Positions 56,101-63,730 of a stretch of 64,000 nucleotides of DNA are shown in pieces. The notes under the pieces were generated by a model that was not told the origin of the DNA, searched no databases, and worked only from the letters and a program-made list of their open reading frames with translations. Origin of the DNA: Eublepharis macularius (lineage: Eukaryota; Chordata; Lepidosauria; Squamata; Eublepharidae). Positions within the stretch are counted from its first letter, which is position 1. Each line of letters starts with the position of its first letter. The translations under genes were made by a program, and so were the position numbers. The stretch is taken from assembly GCF_028583425.1 (NCBI RefSeq), contig NC_072801.1:10126001-10190000 (forward strand). The letters are read 5' to 3'.

Positions 56101-59100
56101 TTGTGATGTTTTGGGTCCCCATTAGGGAAAAAAGCAGGGTATAAGCAAAATAAAATAAAATAAAAATTGAATATTTCTACTGAATCGGGTAGGAGCTGAA
56201 GGGAAGTGTAATAACTAGCTGGCCAGGTCTTTCGCCTGGCTGGGTTAATTTCCATATCAGTTTCTTCCTGTCCTTATCCTGGTTAAGCTGTTTCCCCAGA
56301 AATGCAATGAAACTCAGGGATCCACTTGAAGCCACTGCCTGTGTAAGGTAAAATGATGGGGAGGAGGGTAAGTGAATGCCAGAAAATGCTTTGCGAGAGT
56401 TCCTTTGACTCTCTCTCAGCACTGGTGACAGTTACAGCAGCCACACACGGGTGGCTTTGCCTGTGGCGCACTGCAGGCTTCCGGGCAGGGTGCACAGCGC
56501 AGCTGCAGTAGTGAGATACAAAGCACTGCTCTCTCCTGTGCGGTGCAGCCATCTGTGCAACTGAGTTCCAGGCTGGTGACGCAGCCCATTCTTCTTGTCC
56601 AACCCCCGGCCTGCTTCTCTTTGCCGGCAGGCAGTGCTAGACAGAGCTCTTCTACATGCTACACATGTGGCTATACTGCACCGGAGAACAGAGGTCATAC
56701 CTGAGTATGTTCCCACTAGTCTCTGCAGGTAAGGAAATGCAGCGATCTGCCAGTTCCCCACCAGCAGAATTTGAACAGCAATCATAAATAGGCAACACCC
56801 CCCGGGGCCGGGGCCAGGGTTTCTGGCGCCTGAGGAGCCTACTTGCGCCCCCACCCCCGCGGCTAACCAATTTAAAAAAAATAAGAAATGTAGGAAAAAT
56901 GAAAAGCACAAAACTTGAAACTTTTTACATTTTTAATTTAATTTTTTTCTTAAATTTTAAATTTTAATTTTTAAAATAAGTGTGAGAATAACAACAATCT
57001 TTGTTTTTCTTATTGTGAGCCAAAAATCTATTTTGTGAGCAGAAACAGCGACTTGCATTGAAGTTTTGAGCACACCTCCTTTTGTGTGTGTGTGTAAAAA
57101 AGTTTCCCTCTCTCTTTCTTCCCACCTCTCTCTGAACCCAGAGACTCTTGGCAGTAGAAGGAGGGCTTCTCTTACAGGGCCCGCTTGGAGGGGAGGGATG
57201 TTTGGAAGGGGGAGACTGAGCTGAAGCCTTCTCTTTCTCTCCGACCCTCTCCAGGCCTTAAAATATTGATCACCTTTGTCAGAGATCCCTTTCGGGAACT
57301 ACCCTCCATGCTCATCCTTCTCCCCGCCTTGGGTTTGAAGTGAATGGTTTGAAGTGAATGGCTAAGCATGTGGTGTATAAATATTGAAACAAACTGTTGG
57401 GGGAAAGCGGGAAGGTGGGGTGATATATAGAAACTAGAGGATGGGAGAAGGGAGATGATGAAGAGGGGGGCGCAGTGCAGGGTGCTGCTCTGCTGGAGTG
57501 AAGGGGGAGCAGCATTGAGATTGGAGAATAGCAAGGGGGAGGGAGAACGAAAGGGAGAAGGGGGGAGGAAAGTAATAGAATTTAAAACTACAACTTTAAA
57601 CCCAACAATAGTGATTTGCTCCTACCTGTCGCACAGGGACTGAAAGTGTGTCTCACCTCAATTCCTCCTTCCTTTTTGGCAGTGCACGCACAACCAGCCA
57701 CTTTCCACCAAAAGCAGCCCCCGCCCAAAAAAAAGCCTGAGGAAAGGTAAGAAGTAGAACTGATGCCAGCCGGGGAGGGGGAAAGGGATGTACTAAAAGG
57801 AATGACAGGATTGCCCATTGGAAATAATGGGAGAGGCTCGTAGGCCCATTGGAGAAAATGGGAGCCAGGAATGCCAATTTACTTGCATGGGCTCCGTTGA
57901 AATGCATTACAACACAAAAAAAGTCCAATAGTGAAGCTGTGGCTCATGAAAGCTCATACCCTACCACCAATTTTGTTAGTCTTATAGGTGCTACTGGACT
58001 CTTGCTTTTTTCTACTGCTACAGACAAACATGGCTGCCCATCTTGATCTATCAACACAGGTCCCAGAGTGGAATGACAGTCCCTGGGAGAAGAATCAGTG
58101 GACTGGGACTGGAATGGCAGTGGGTGTGGAATGACAGGGGGTGTCATTCCAGTCCCACAGCCCTGACCCTATTCCCAGGAGCTGTCGTTCCACTCTTTGA
58201 CCTGTCATTCCAGTCCCTGAGCACAGCTTCTATTCCTAGGGGCTGTCATTCCAGTCCAAGAACACTTCTGCTACTCCCAGGGGCTGTCATTCCATTGTGG
58301 TGCCTGCAATTTCACTCCAAGAATACTTCTCTACTACCAGGGGCTGTCATTCCACTGTGCAACCTGTCATTCCTTCCCAGAGCACAGATTCTCCTCTGAG
58401 GGGCTGTCATTGCACTCTGGGAGTTGTCATTCCAGTCCCAGAACACTTCTGCTCCTCCCAGAGGCTGTCATTGCACTGCACTCTGGGGGCTGTTCTTCCA
58501 GTCCCAGAGCACTGAGCCTATTCCAAGGACTGTCATTCCACTCTGAAACCTGTCCTTCTGGTCCTGGAGCACAAACTTTACAGCTAGGGACCGTCATTGC
58601 ACTCTGGGGGCTGTCATTCTACTCCCAGAGTATTCCATCTGGTCCCAGAGACCTTTATGGAAAATCCATTCCACATTTTCTTTGCAACTTTTTTGTGTTG
58701 TGATGCATTTCTATGGAGCCCAGGCAAGTAAATTGGCATCCCTGGCTCCCATTATCTCCAATGGGCCTTCAAGCCTCTCCTATTATTTCCAATGGGCAAT
58801 CCTCCTGTCATTCCTTTTAGTACATGGCGGGGCGGGATGGGGCGGGGAAGCAAGCAAGAAAGGAGGGAACAAGGGGGACAAAAGATAGGCTGGGAGCTAG
58901 CTGCTCCCCAGCCAGCTAGAGTGTCTCTTGCTCCCAGAAGCGTCGCCCAAGGCTTAAATTGAGAGAGAGAGAGGGGAGGAGGGGGGAAAGACAGAGAGAG
59001 AAATGTCCCCGCTGAAGGGGCTGAACTCAAAGCTCCTCAGGCACTGGCTGAGCAAGAAGACAAGGCTGCCCTTATGCACTCCAGAAGAAATGCCTTGCGC

Positions 59101-62100
59101 CAAGAGAGGAGAATTCCTGCGCGAGTGCATGGGAGCGCGCACACTGCAGGGAACTCCGGTCATTGGGGGGCCGGCACGGCGCCTCCTTCAGAGTTCAGTG
59201 CCTGAGGTGGGGGCAGGCTCCACCTCAATTGAAGAGCCGGCCCTGACGACCTCCCCCCCCCCTATGCACACACACACACAGATTCCCCACCAGCAATACA
59301 GCCCAATATCCCAGCAGCTCAGTCCACTGGCTCATGCAGTGCAAAAAATGAACTGCCACTTAAGCCGCGTCAACCAAAACGAGACGATAGGAAGGAGCTC
59401 CACCACTCGGACTGGTTAGAGGATCAGATGAGGATCAGGGAGACCTGGGCTAAAATCCCTATTTGTGGCCAGACTGTAAGAGGCAGGGAGAGAACTCTAA
59501 ACCGGAGTGCTCTTGAGAAGGTCTTGAATGAGATGTCGATTGAGAACAGGCCCTTAAGACTGAATGTCATTTCCTCTAATCCATCATCCTTCCTTCCTTC
59601 CTTCCACCAATACTGTTCCCCTTATCCCCCACAAGAGTTAATGAAAGGAAAAGGTTAAGGATGATTCTACACTTGTAGCAGGATGAGGTTGTCCAGTGGA
59701 TTTCAGGTGAGGATTCTGAATATTTCCATTAAAAAAAGGTGCTAGTAGAAAATTAGCAGATCAGGTTTTCTCCCTGATGTGCCTGTTTTCTGCTTGCAAG
59801 GAGGGATTATGGTGGGAGCATTCAAAACAGAAACTCTCACCACCACACTGTTGGGATAGTGTCCCCCTTTTCCACTCTCTGCCTGAAGTCAGCCCTGGCA
59901 CAGGTACCTTGGAGATGTAGTAGACACACTGCTGAAAGGTGTACATGATGACTTCCTCAAGAACCGTCATGGCTTCCTCGCTGGCTGTGATTGTTAAGGA
60001 AAACAGTGACTCCTTCGAACCTAAAAGGAGTAGAAACTAAGAGTTAGAGTAAAACCCCTAAACATGGAACTCAGTTCTCAACACATGATGAGTTTGCAGC
60101 TCAATAAACTTCCCACACACAGAAATGCAGCATGTCTCCCTGACATGCTAGCTTTCTATATGAAGAGACTGTGCATGGAAGTGCACTGGTTCATTTAAGT
60201 TTATCACTCCCAGACACTTCTCTGCACATGCCTTGACTTCTGGCCAGAATGACACTGATATCCAAGAGAGAGCAAATGCTGAGTAGAACTTTTAAATGGA
60301 GGATGGATTTTCCTTTAGCGTCCCCAACTTCATTTCAAAACGAGAGTGTGAAAGGAAACAAGGTCACACATTTCTGAGGAATTAGCCAGGCTTCACCGTT
60401 CCTAGTGCTGTGTGAGCTGTCACTGCTAATTTGAGGAGGGGGGGGGACTATTTTCCTCTTGTTACCTGAATTGGTCTCCTTGCGAAAAAGAGAATTGTGG
60501 GGGGAATTAGCAGCAAGGAAAGTGGCTATGCGAGCAGTGGTAACTACGAGATCTTTTCCACCAATTTTTACGGAGTCCCTTCCCAAAATAGCAAATGAGG
60601 CTGGTGCTTAAATTTCAAAGGGCAATATTTCATTGAAAGAGGAAAATGCATGCACATACACACAGGATAAATAGTAAAAATGGTTACACATGCACAGAGT
60701 CCTAGGAAGCTAGGCAGAAGTTGGAATAGAGGGAGCGAGGGCAAAGTATATCTACCTATCCTGAAGAGTAATCCAATCCATGGAGGGAGAGAGAGAGTAG
60801 CTTCAAACATAAAGCATCCTCGCCCAGGAGAGCAAGAGGCCTAAAGTAATCTCAAGGGAGCAGCACTTCGGATCCAATAAGTGTGCACAGAGAAGGAGTC
60901 CTAGGGAACAGACCCTAAGGGAGTAGCGTCCTGGAAGCAGGGGTCCTGGAAGCATGCACAATTTGAATGGGGCCAGGGCACTACTCTTACAGGGTAAAAC
61001 ATGCCTTGAGTTAGGATAGCCCACCTAGCTGTTAGAATGGACTCCAATGGTCAGATTACCTTGATTAGTAGCTGCCGGGGCATGTGAAAGAGAATGCAAA
61101 ATTTGTTATGGCACTGCACAAAAGGGCAGTTTGTTATTGAAGTCCACCGGAGCTAAGTTGATGAATTTAGTTGGGGAATGTACCTTCCCAGGAATGAATT
61201 ATAAATACTTACGAATGCTAGTTGATTTTCTCCTCAATCATGGACAGGAGATCTCATCACGGAAGGAGGGAAAGGATTGTGTTAAGTGGGAGGACACTGC
61301 GAGACCTTTGTGGCGCTGGATTCCTTTAGGGGCTGGAGAGACTGCAAAACTAATCACCACTGATCTCTTCGCATTTACATGTGACATTCCATTCATGCCT
61401 TGATCTCCCAGGTGGGACTCAGCAACTGTTAGCTGGAATTCCCCTGGCTGCAATCCAAACTGCCATTTTAAATCCAGGGGCCTTGTGATTTTATATCACA
61501 GGTAGCCATATTAAATGGCTATTAAAGATGGCGGAGGCCGGGCCAACTGCTTACACTCTCAGGGGCACAGGGAGTGATGTTTGTTGTGCGTGTGTCTTTA
61601 CAAGACACCCATGACTTGGGCAAAAGCCCAAACTGTGCTCCTGCATTCCTGGGATGCTTGCAACATGATGAAGGCGATGAGGAAGCAGGTCTGGCAGGAG
61701 GCACTTCTGCTCTCATCCAGAACCACAACATTTTGTGAAAGCTTGCAGGAAACGGTTAGCACCACTGCACAGAGCCTGCACCCCCCCTTTCCCCCCAGAG
61801 ATTAAACCTGCAAAACATTACCCTGAAGACAACCCTGTAAGGATAAGCCAGAAGGGTAGTAAGGAGATTGGAAGGGAGTGGTGCTAAGTGTATACAAACC
61901 CCAGGAATTATGCATCTTAGAAATCCACCCACTACAAATCTCCCTCTCTGGGATTCTGAAAGTTTTCTGGGCCAAACTATATGATACATTTTTAATGAGC
62001 TGGACCCAACTTGCTTTCTCTAAAAGTCTCCGGGGAACCAATGGCCATTCTTTCAAGCCACCTCCAACAGAGGAAAGGCACTGCCTTATTGGTCTCTCCA

Positions 62101-62556
62101 GCTCCTGCAACAGACAGTGGCAAAGGTCTCTATCCTGCTTCCTGTGCCTTATCAAAGTTGTACCTGAAATTGAACCTGGGACTTTATACATACGTACCAA
62201 AGGTTCTTCAACCCAATTGTACATGGCTAGAAAGGCAAGGAATGAATGAGCACTCTCAGCTTCCCCTTCACAAGCCTGAATGCTTAGTTTTATAAGCTGT
62301 GATCACCAAGCACTGTATACTACAGGGCCCCATCAGGGTCCAACGTTCTACCAACCCAACAGATGCTGCAGGCAGGCTGGGATACAGCACACATCTTACC
62401 TTTGATGTCTATTTCCTCTTCCAAGTTCTGGATGTAGACTGGGGATTTCTGCTGGACAAAGTACAAGATTTCAATGGCGTTAGACATCCAGAAGATAACA
62501 TGTTGAAGGTCTGGCAGCAGATCTGTGATGGTGAAACGAGAAAGGGTCGCTGGATC
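31048..62556 (-). CDS. RADIL: RADIL, C-terminal ten coding exons (gene continues past right edge)
   Basis: Rap-associating protein with a DIL domain. Exons in coding order: 62400-62556, 59908-60020, 50918-51155, 45308-45480, 43829-43979, 42424-42614, 38343-38763, 33765-33904, 32683-32822 and 31048-31153. They total 1830 nt, 609 codons plus TGA, in one uninterrupted frame with GT-AG introns. The first six cover the DIL region (DLLPDLQHVIFWMSNAIEIL, CFHWSKGVRVRATLRLLLEW), the seventh a Ser/Pro/Thr-rich linker, and the last three a PDZ domain (GPIGLGMGLIDG loop, GRLSIGDRILAVNGTSLIG). RADIL binds active Rap1 through its RA domain and regulates integrin adhesion and cell migration. The RA and FHA exons lie outside the window. 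No disruption is seen in the visible exons. AP5Z1 lies tail to tail with it, as in human. Confidence 0.96.
31205..31440 (-). repeat. tRNA-derived SINE
   Basis: On the - strand: GGCGTAATGGTTACAGTGTT, GACCCAGGTTCAAATCCCCG (B box), GGTCACAGACATTCAGCCTA and a GGGGAGAACCATAAATGAAG end. It lies in the last RADIL intron. Confidence 0.8.
32321..32493. mobile_element. Palindromic MITE (GAGCCAAGCTACAAGTG family)
   Basis: GTGAGCCAAGCTACAAGTGA at the left is mirrored by CACTTGTAGCTTGGCTCTCA at the right. The arms pair over most of their length (ACTTGCCTGGCAAGTGAACA, GTGTATTCCTCC). Relatives are at 41967-42000 and 50561-50770. Confidence 0.75.
32494..32611 (+). mobile_element. Truncated Penelope-type end with target-site duplication
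   Basis: A 98-bp copy (32504-32601) runs from CTTATGCTACAATAAAG to CTCCTCTGGATCTATG. It is flanked by AGCCTCTTAG at 32494-32503 and 32602-32611. It begins just after the position of the hammerhead GAAA box and lacks the ribozyme. Its end CTCCTCTGGATCT matches the copies at 14502 and 27968. Confidence 0.8.
32683..32822 (-). CDS. RADIL: RADIL exon, PDZ domain core
   Basis: HTPLNSPGIYIRTLIQDSPA and ADGRLSIGDRILAVNGTSLI. 140 nt, starts in phase 0, ends with two bases of Ser. Acceptor CTTTCACAG, donor GTAGGA. Confidence 0.96.
32873..32998. mobile_element. Hairpin MITE
   Basis: TTTACATAGCGCAAAACTCA at the left is mirrored by GTAAGTTTTGTGCTATGTAA at the right, and the outer AAGTTTT/AAAACTT also pair. 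It sits only 50 bp upstream of the PDZ-core exon. Confidence 0.65.
33074..33161. repeat. Compound microsatellite (GT)n(GA)n
   Basis: About 25 GT units run straight into about 18 GA units. The open frames across it (Cys-Val and Ser-Leu runs) are artefacts. Confidence 0.95.
33765..33904 (-). CDS. RADIL: RADIL exon, start of PDZ domain
   Basis: GSSPTPYDFPTPASSSRSSA, DDFCYVFVVELEKG and the ligand-binding loop GPIGLGMGLIDGL. 140 nt, acceptor CTCCCCAG, donor GTGAGC. Confidence 0.96.
34440..34935 (-). repeat. CR1-like LINE 3' fragment
   Basis: ACAAGAAGAGCCCTGCTGGC, GACCAGTGGCCATCTATACC, CTGGTAGCCACTGATAGACC and TTCCACTTATCC-type sequence downstream follow the reverse complement of a common reptile CR1/L2-type LINE end. 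It lies in the RADIL intron after the linker exon. Confidence 0.65.
34936..35774. other. RADIL intron, no feature recognised
   Basis: No exon-like or repeat signal was recognised. Confidence 0.45.
35938..37623 (+). mobile_element. Non-autonomous Helitron carrying a 51-bp minisatellite
   Basis: It starts TCCTACTATATAAAAGGCTA and ends TTACTACTAA. It sits between A (35937) and T (37624) of a SINE with no target duplication. TC at the 5' end, CTRR (here CTAA) at the 3' end and A/T insertion are Helitron hallmarks. A weak AGCC...GGCT stem (37581-37610) could be the 3' hairpin. Most of the interior is a minisatellite. No Rep/helicase frame is present, so it would depend on proteins made elsewhere. 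A chance match CCTACTAT near both ends could be misread as an 8-bp duplication, but the SINE junction favours the Helitron reading. Confidence 0.75.
36060..37545 (+). repeat. Minisatellite, about 51-bp unit, with higher-order structure
   Basis: Repeated CACCCAGCTGGGATCAGGAG and GAGCAGGTGGCAATGCC. Starts of CAGCTGG at 36211, 36263, 36314, 36364, 36416, 36467, 36518 and 36568 show 50-52 bp spacing. A block of about nine units (around 36330-36630) recurs 463 bp further on (around 36793-37093). Because the unit is a multiple of three, long open frames appear in all + frames (up to 216 codons); they are not genes. Confidence 0.93.
37789..37956 (+). repeat. (GGCA)n and (GAAG)n microsatellite
   Basis: GGCA tetramers (37791-37814), then GAAG/GGAA repeats to 37956. 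They give Lys/Arg/Gly and Phe/Leu/Ser artefact frames. Confidence 0.95.
38343..38763 (-). CDS. RADIL: RADIL exon, linker between DIL and PDZ
   Basis: 421 nt, TEVIGYQTTPHVASETP at the start, then SCLLTPPNTPLTF and SAKTTNPEG at the end. Pro/Ser/Thr-rich and probably disordered. The SCLLTPPNTPL block is the conserved piece. Acceptor TTTACAG, donor GTAAGC. Confidence 0.93.
38764..40395. other. RADIL intron, no feature recognised
   Basis: Only a short tandem CTTACTGTGG (x3, 40314-40341) was noted. Confidence 0.45.
40396..41250. mobile_element. DNA-transposon-like element, ends TAGGGGTGTG / CACATCTCTA
   Basis: The left TAGGGGTGTGAACC and right GGATTGCACATCTCTA ends are imperfect inverted repeats. 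TCAGGAATTC/ATCTGG-like sequences repeat inside. Same end type as 20735-21548. No transposase frame. Confidence 0.5.
41967..42000. mobile_element. Minimal MITE: two fused terminal repeats
   Basis: CTGAGAGCCAAGCTACAC joined directly to CTTGTAGCTTGGCTCTCAG: only the terminal repeats of the 32321/50561 family remain. Confidence 0.7.
42424..42614 (-). CDS. RADIL: RADIL exon, end of DIL region
   Basis: DDILESFDSHPPIMLPSGGF, KVDLETENLDDNIYRHLLYI and RHFLWSLRSKSP. 191 nt, acceptor CACCTGCAG, donor GTAATG. Confidence 0.96.
42615..43828. other. RADIL intron, no feature recognised
   Basis: AT-richer around 43050-43560. No recognised repeat. Confidence 0.45.
43829..43979 (-). CDS. RADIL: RADIL exon, DIL region
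   Basis: MTWPMLRTEFPALNAAQLHH, TQYQTSSDVGCVPVWQPAKE and GAFRI. 151 nt, acceptor TTCGCTCAG, donor GTGAGG. Confidence 0.95.
44362..44621. mobile_element. hAT-type hairpin MITE
   Basis: Ends CAGGGGTTTTTTTC / GAAAAAAAGTCCTG, with a perfect 8-bp duplication CTTGTTGT (44354-44361, 44622-44629). Same family as 16643 and 30019. Confidence 0.93.
45308..45480 (-). CDS. RADIL: RADIL exon, DIL region
   Basis: GASLGCFHWSKGVRVRATLR, LLEWAQSVGFGQLSDQFFNK and MPNSQLVQ. 173 nt, acceptor CACCCCACAG, donor GTGAGA. Confidence 0.96.
45660..45765 (-). repeat. CR1 LINE 3' end
   Basis: ATCATAGGGTTGGAAGGGAC, CTCCAGGTCATCTAGTCC and CCCCCTGCACAATGCAAG are the reverse complement of the CR1 3' end seen at 27040. Confidence 0.85.
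46011..46270. mobile_element. hAT-type hairpin MITE
   Basis: Ends CAGGGCTTTTTTTCTGGG / GAAAAAAAGCCCTG, with a perfect 8-bp duplication GGTACTCG (46003-46010, 46271-46278). Opposite orientation to the other copies. Confidence 0.93.
46425..46522 (+). mobile_element. Penelope-type end with hammerhead core
   Basis: CTGACGA (46432-46438), an AGAGATCTGTGATTCTC hairpin and GAAA (46456-46459), then GCTTATGCTACAATAAAG and the conserved GTCTTAAAGGTGCTACTGG tail. Single arm, not a fold-back. In the RADIL intron, antisense. Confidence 0.75.
46661..46870 (+). repeat. 5S-rRNA-derived SINE
   Basis: GATCTGGTCAGATCTCAGAA, GCTAAGCAGGGTTGGC and GGTTAGTAATTGGGTGGGAG reproduce the 5S rRNA internal promoter (box A, intermediate element, box C). 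They are followed by an unrelated tail (CAACCGCCTCTGACAGGCTC, CATACGTCAGCTATGATTTG). The missing 5' half and foreign tail show it is a SINE, not a 5S gene. Confidence 0.88.
47027..47090 (+). repeat. Short tandem repeat, 20-28 bp unit
   Basis: CCAGATCCATATGTGTG occurs three times (47029, 47046, 47070). Confidence 0.8.
47784..48213. mobile_element. Inverted-repeat DNA element
   Basis: Left CTCTCTACACGAGGCACCTG and right GAGGCGTCTTGTGTAGAGAG are imperfect inverted repeats of the type at 8783-8966. Interior without open frames. Confidence 0.55.
48698..50323. mobile_element. Long hAT-type element filled with tandem modules
   Basis: The left end CAGGGCTTTTTTCTGGG and right end CAAAAAAAGCCCTG are flanked by ATGCCACA (48690-48697) and ATGACACA (50324-50331), a 7/8 match. 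The 1.6-kb interior has no transposase frame. Its right third (49630-50230) is an array of AAGCAGAATGAACTCAAAGC modules separated by CA or CT microsatellites. Related by its ends to the short hairpin MITEs. Confidence 0.72.
49690..50225 (+). repeat. Module array: AGCAGAATGAACTCAAAGCAGC plus (CT)n/(CA)n
   Basis: The module starts near 49698, 49767, 49821, 49933, 50049 and 50193. Several are followed by CTCTGCAAAGCCGACCCCAG-type sequence and (CT)n tracts at 49894-49920, 50000-50037 and 50107-50150, the last with (CA)n to 50176. Ser-Leu and Arg-Glu frames here are artefacts. Confidence 0.85.
50561..50770. mobile_element. Palindromic MITE (GAGCCAAGCTACAAGTG family)
   Basis: CTGAGAGCCAAGCTACAAGT and ACTTGTAGCTTGGCTCTCAG ends. 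The arms pair over about 90 bp (TTTTGATGGGAAATGTAGGC and complement). Confidence 0.8.
50918..51155 (-). CDS. RADIL: RADIL exon, DIL region
   Basis: SLYVSLPALLECNPFQSEGR, LPEEIRKVVLIYQATLDLLH and MFAYLFFFSNTLLFNQLMEK. 238 nt, acceptor GTCCCTCAG, donor GTGCGT. Confidence 0.97.
51156..53284. other. RADIL intron, AT-rich, no recognised feature
   Basis: Roughly 51700-52780 is AT-rich. A short - strand exon-like frame at 53063-53170 is discussed in the findings. Confidence 0.45.
53285..54650 (-). mobile_element. CR1 LINE fragment, internally deleted, split by a MITE
   Basis: The - strand shows ISVFKEGNKDDPENSRPVCL and SVSGKILEQIL of the reverse transcriptase. It jumps to PLYISSVRPHLEYCMWFWRP, LEWVQRRAARMFRGL and, beyond the MITE, LRDLGVFSLEKRRLRGEVIA. 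These are standard CR1 C-terminal blocks. The RT core between the first two groups is missing. Confidence 0.88.
53681..53890. mobile_element. Near-perfect hairpin MITE inside CR1
   Basis: GTCGTTTCCACGCGGCTTGC at the left is mirrored by GCAAGCCGCGTGGAAACGGC at the right. The arms pair over about 100 bp with few mismatches. CTTGG flanks both sides (53676-53680, 53891-53895). CR1 reading resumes across it. Confidence 0.85.
54949..55165 (-). repeat. tRNA-derived SINE
   Basis: ATATACCGCCCTTCAGGACA, ACTTAACACCCAGCAGTG, GAGCTGTGACTGACCCAAGA and GAATCAAACCCCGCTCTCCA: reverse complement of the 63731 family. Confidence 0.85.
55166..55985. other. RADIL intron, no feature recognised
   Basis: A (GGCA/GGCG)n stretch lies at 55622-55651. 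The rest was not recognised. Confidence 0.45.
55988..56168 (+). repeat. tRNA-derived SINE with (AAAAT)n tail
   Basis: GATCCAGGTTTGAATTACCA (B-box region), CCTAACCTAATCTCACTGGG, GGGTCCCCATTAGGGAAAAA and repeated AAAAT at the end. Confidence 0.75.
56169..57790. other. RADIL intron with a possible old hAT end
   Basis: GGGGCCGGGGCCAGGGTTTC, TGGCGCCTGAGG (near 56803) resembles the inverse of AGAGCCGGCCCTG near 59237. They might be the two ends of one large decayed element. AT-rich 56930-57000. Confidence 0.3.
57925..58046 (+). mobile_element. Old Penelope-type terminal fragment
   Basis: GTGAAGCTGTGGCTCATGAA, AGCTCATACCCTACCACCAA, GTCTTATAGGTGCTACTGGA and CAGACAAACATGGCTGCCCA: the older subfamily seen at 10180. 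The hammerhead box is eroded. Confidence 0.65.
58050..58650 (+). repeat. Minisatellite built on CTGTCATTCCA
   Basis: GGGGCTGTCATTCCA and TCCCAGAGCAC alternate in units of about 30 and 60 bp. The first part (58064-58138) is in the opposite orientation (GTGGAATGACAG). The repeated word matches the terminal repeat of the surrounding element. Confidence 0.85.
59908..60020 (-). CDS. RADIL: RADIL exon, DIL region
   Basis: GSKESLFSLTITASEEAMTV, LEEVIMYTFQQCVYYISK. 113 nt, acceptor TCCTTTTAG, donor GTACCT. Confidence 0.97.
60021..62399. other. RADIL intron, no feature recognised
   Basis: Short open frames on both strands have no recognisable domain. No repeat was identified with confidence. Confidence 0.45.
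62400..62556 (-). CDS. RADIL: RADIL exon, DIL region (most 5' exon in window)
   Basis: DPATLSRFTITDLLPDLQHV, FWMSNAIEILYFVQQKSP and NLEEEIDIKG. 157 nt, starts in phase 0 at acceptor CCAGCCAG, donor GTAAGA. A second AG four bases upstream is a possible alternative acceptor, but it would shift the frame. Confidence 0.95.
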
Positions 62557-63730
62557 CTGGCTGGACGAGACAGGAGAAGAGTTCAAAGTAATTCCCATAT
62601 AGTCAAAAGCGTGTATCATTCACCCCTCCCCCCCCCATGCCAGCATTAAATTCAGCCACAGCAAAAAAACAGTCTCGGTGGGAATATTTGGATCTCTGCA
62701 GTAATGGATATACCACATGAGGTTCACATATGAAATGGCATTCTTTCCTACCCAGATCACCCAATCCAAAATCTAAACATATTAAAAATTTAAATGGATC
62801 ATGGGAGAGCCTACACAAAGGTACCAGTAGCATCATAGATGCTCAGGATTTCTCCGCTTGCCTGAATGGGCCAACCCCATGCCTCCAAAGAGCTGAGAGG
62901 GTGTTGTCCTTGATCCCCTGCCCACTGTACACCTGGAGGCAATTTCCATTCACCCTATTCAAGTAACTCATTGTGAATCTACTGCTCAGCAGGGGGATGA
63001 TCCATTGGCCCTTTTGATGCGTGTTAGACAAGTCACACGATATTGTTCCCCACAGGCCTGGAGACCTGGGAACAATTCCTGCATCCCTACAAAACTTGCG
63101 ATGTCTGACTCAGCCCTCGGTCTCTGCCAAAACATTCGACGTTGCAACTGCTTACGACGCTCAGCGCATTACAAAAATGAAACCCGTTTCCATGGCTCTC
63201 TGCAACGGCATCTGCTCATACGACTGAAGTTTGGAATTTCTGTCTTTCTGCTGCCAAATTCTTGGGACTCGTTTGCAAAAAATATATATATATTTTTAAA
63301 AGATTGCAAATGGCCACCCAAGTGGTCTCATTCCAAACCCTTGGCTCAAAGTATGTTGACAGCATTTCCCATCTCTTCATTTTGGCTCACCATCCCCAAA
63401 AAATCTTCATCATCCCAAGAGGGTCTCAGATAGCAGAGTCTTGATTCCCACATCCTGGGAAGGGGCTGCCAGTTAAAGGAGGCAGTACCAGGCAGTGATA
63501 CACGGACCAACAACCTGACTCCATGAGCAGCTTCCTACACTGTGGGATTGGGTCACAGTTCAGTGGAAGAGCAGGAGATGTTTTTCCTGTGCCAAAACTC
63601 AGTTCCAGAGCAGACCCTGACATACTCTTCCCTGACAGCAGCTCTCAGAGATGTCAGGTGTAGATGGTTCTTACAGCCCTGTTACCCCAAATCCTTAACT
63701 CAGAAGTCTATAACCTTTGCAGCCTCTATA
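62557..63730. other. RADIL intron, no exon recognised
   Basis: The next expected upstream peptide of the family was not found, so that exon lies beyond 64000. Confidence 0.5.

Larger units (their letters stand above)
57793..58820. mobile_element. TA-flanked DNA element with 130-bp inverted repeats
   Basis: The left end CTAAAAGGAATGACAGGATT and right end CCTCCTGTCATTCCTTTTAG continue as matching inverted repeats through TTGCCCATTGGAAATAATGG, CATTGGAGAAAATGGGAGCC and GCAATTTACTTGC-like sequence to AACACAAAAAA. Both ends abut TA (57791-57792, 58821-58822), as for Tc1/mariner-type insertions. A Penelope-type end (57925-58045) and a minisatellite fill the interior. No transposase. Confidence 0.72.
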
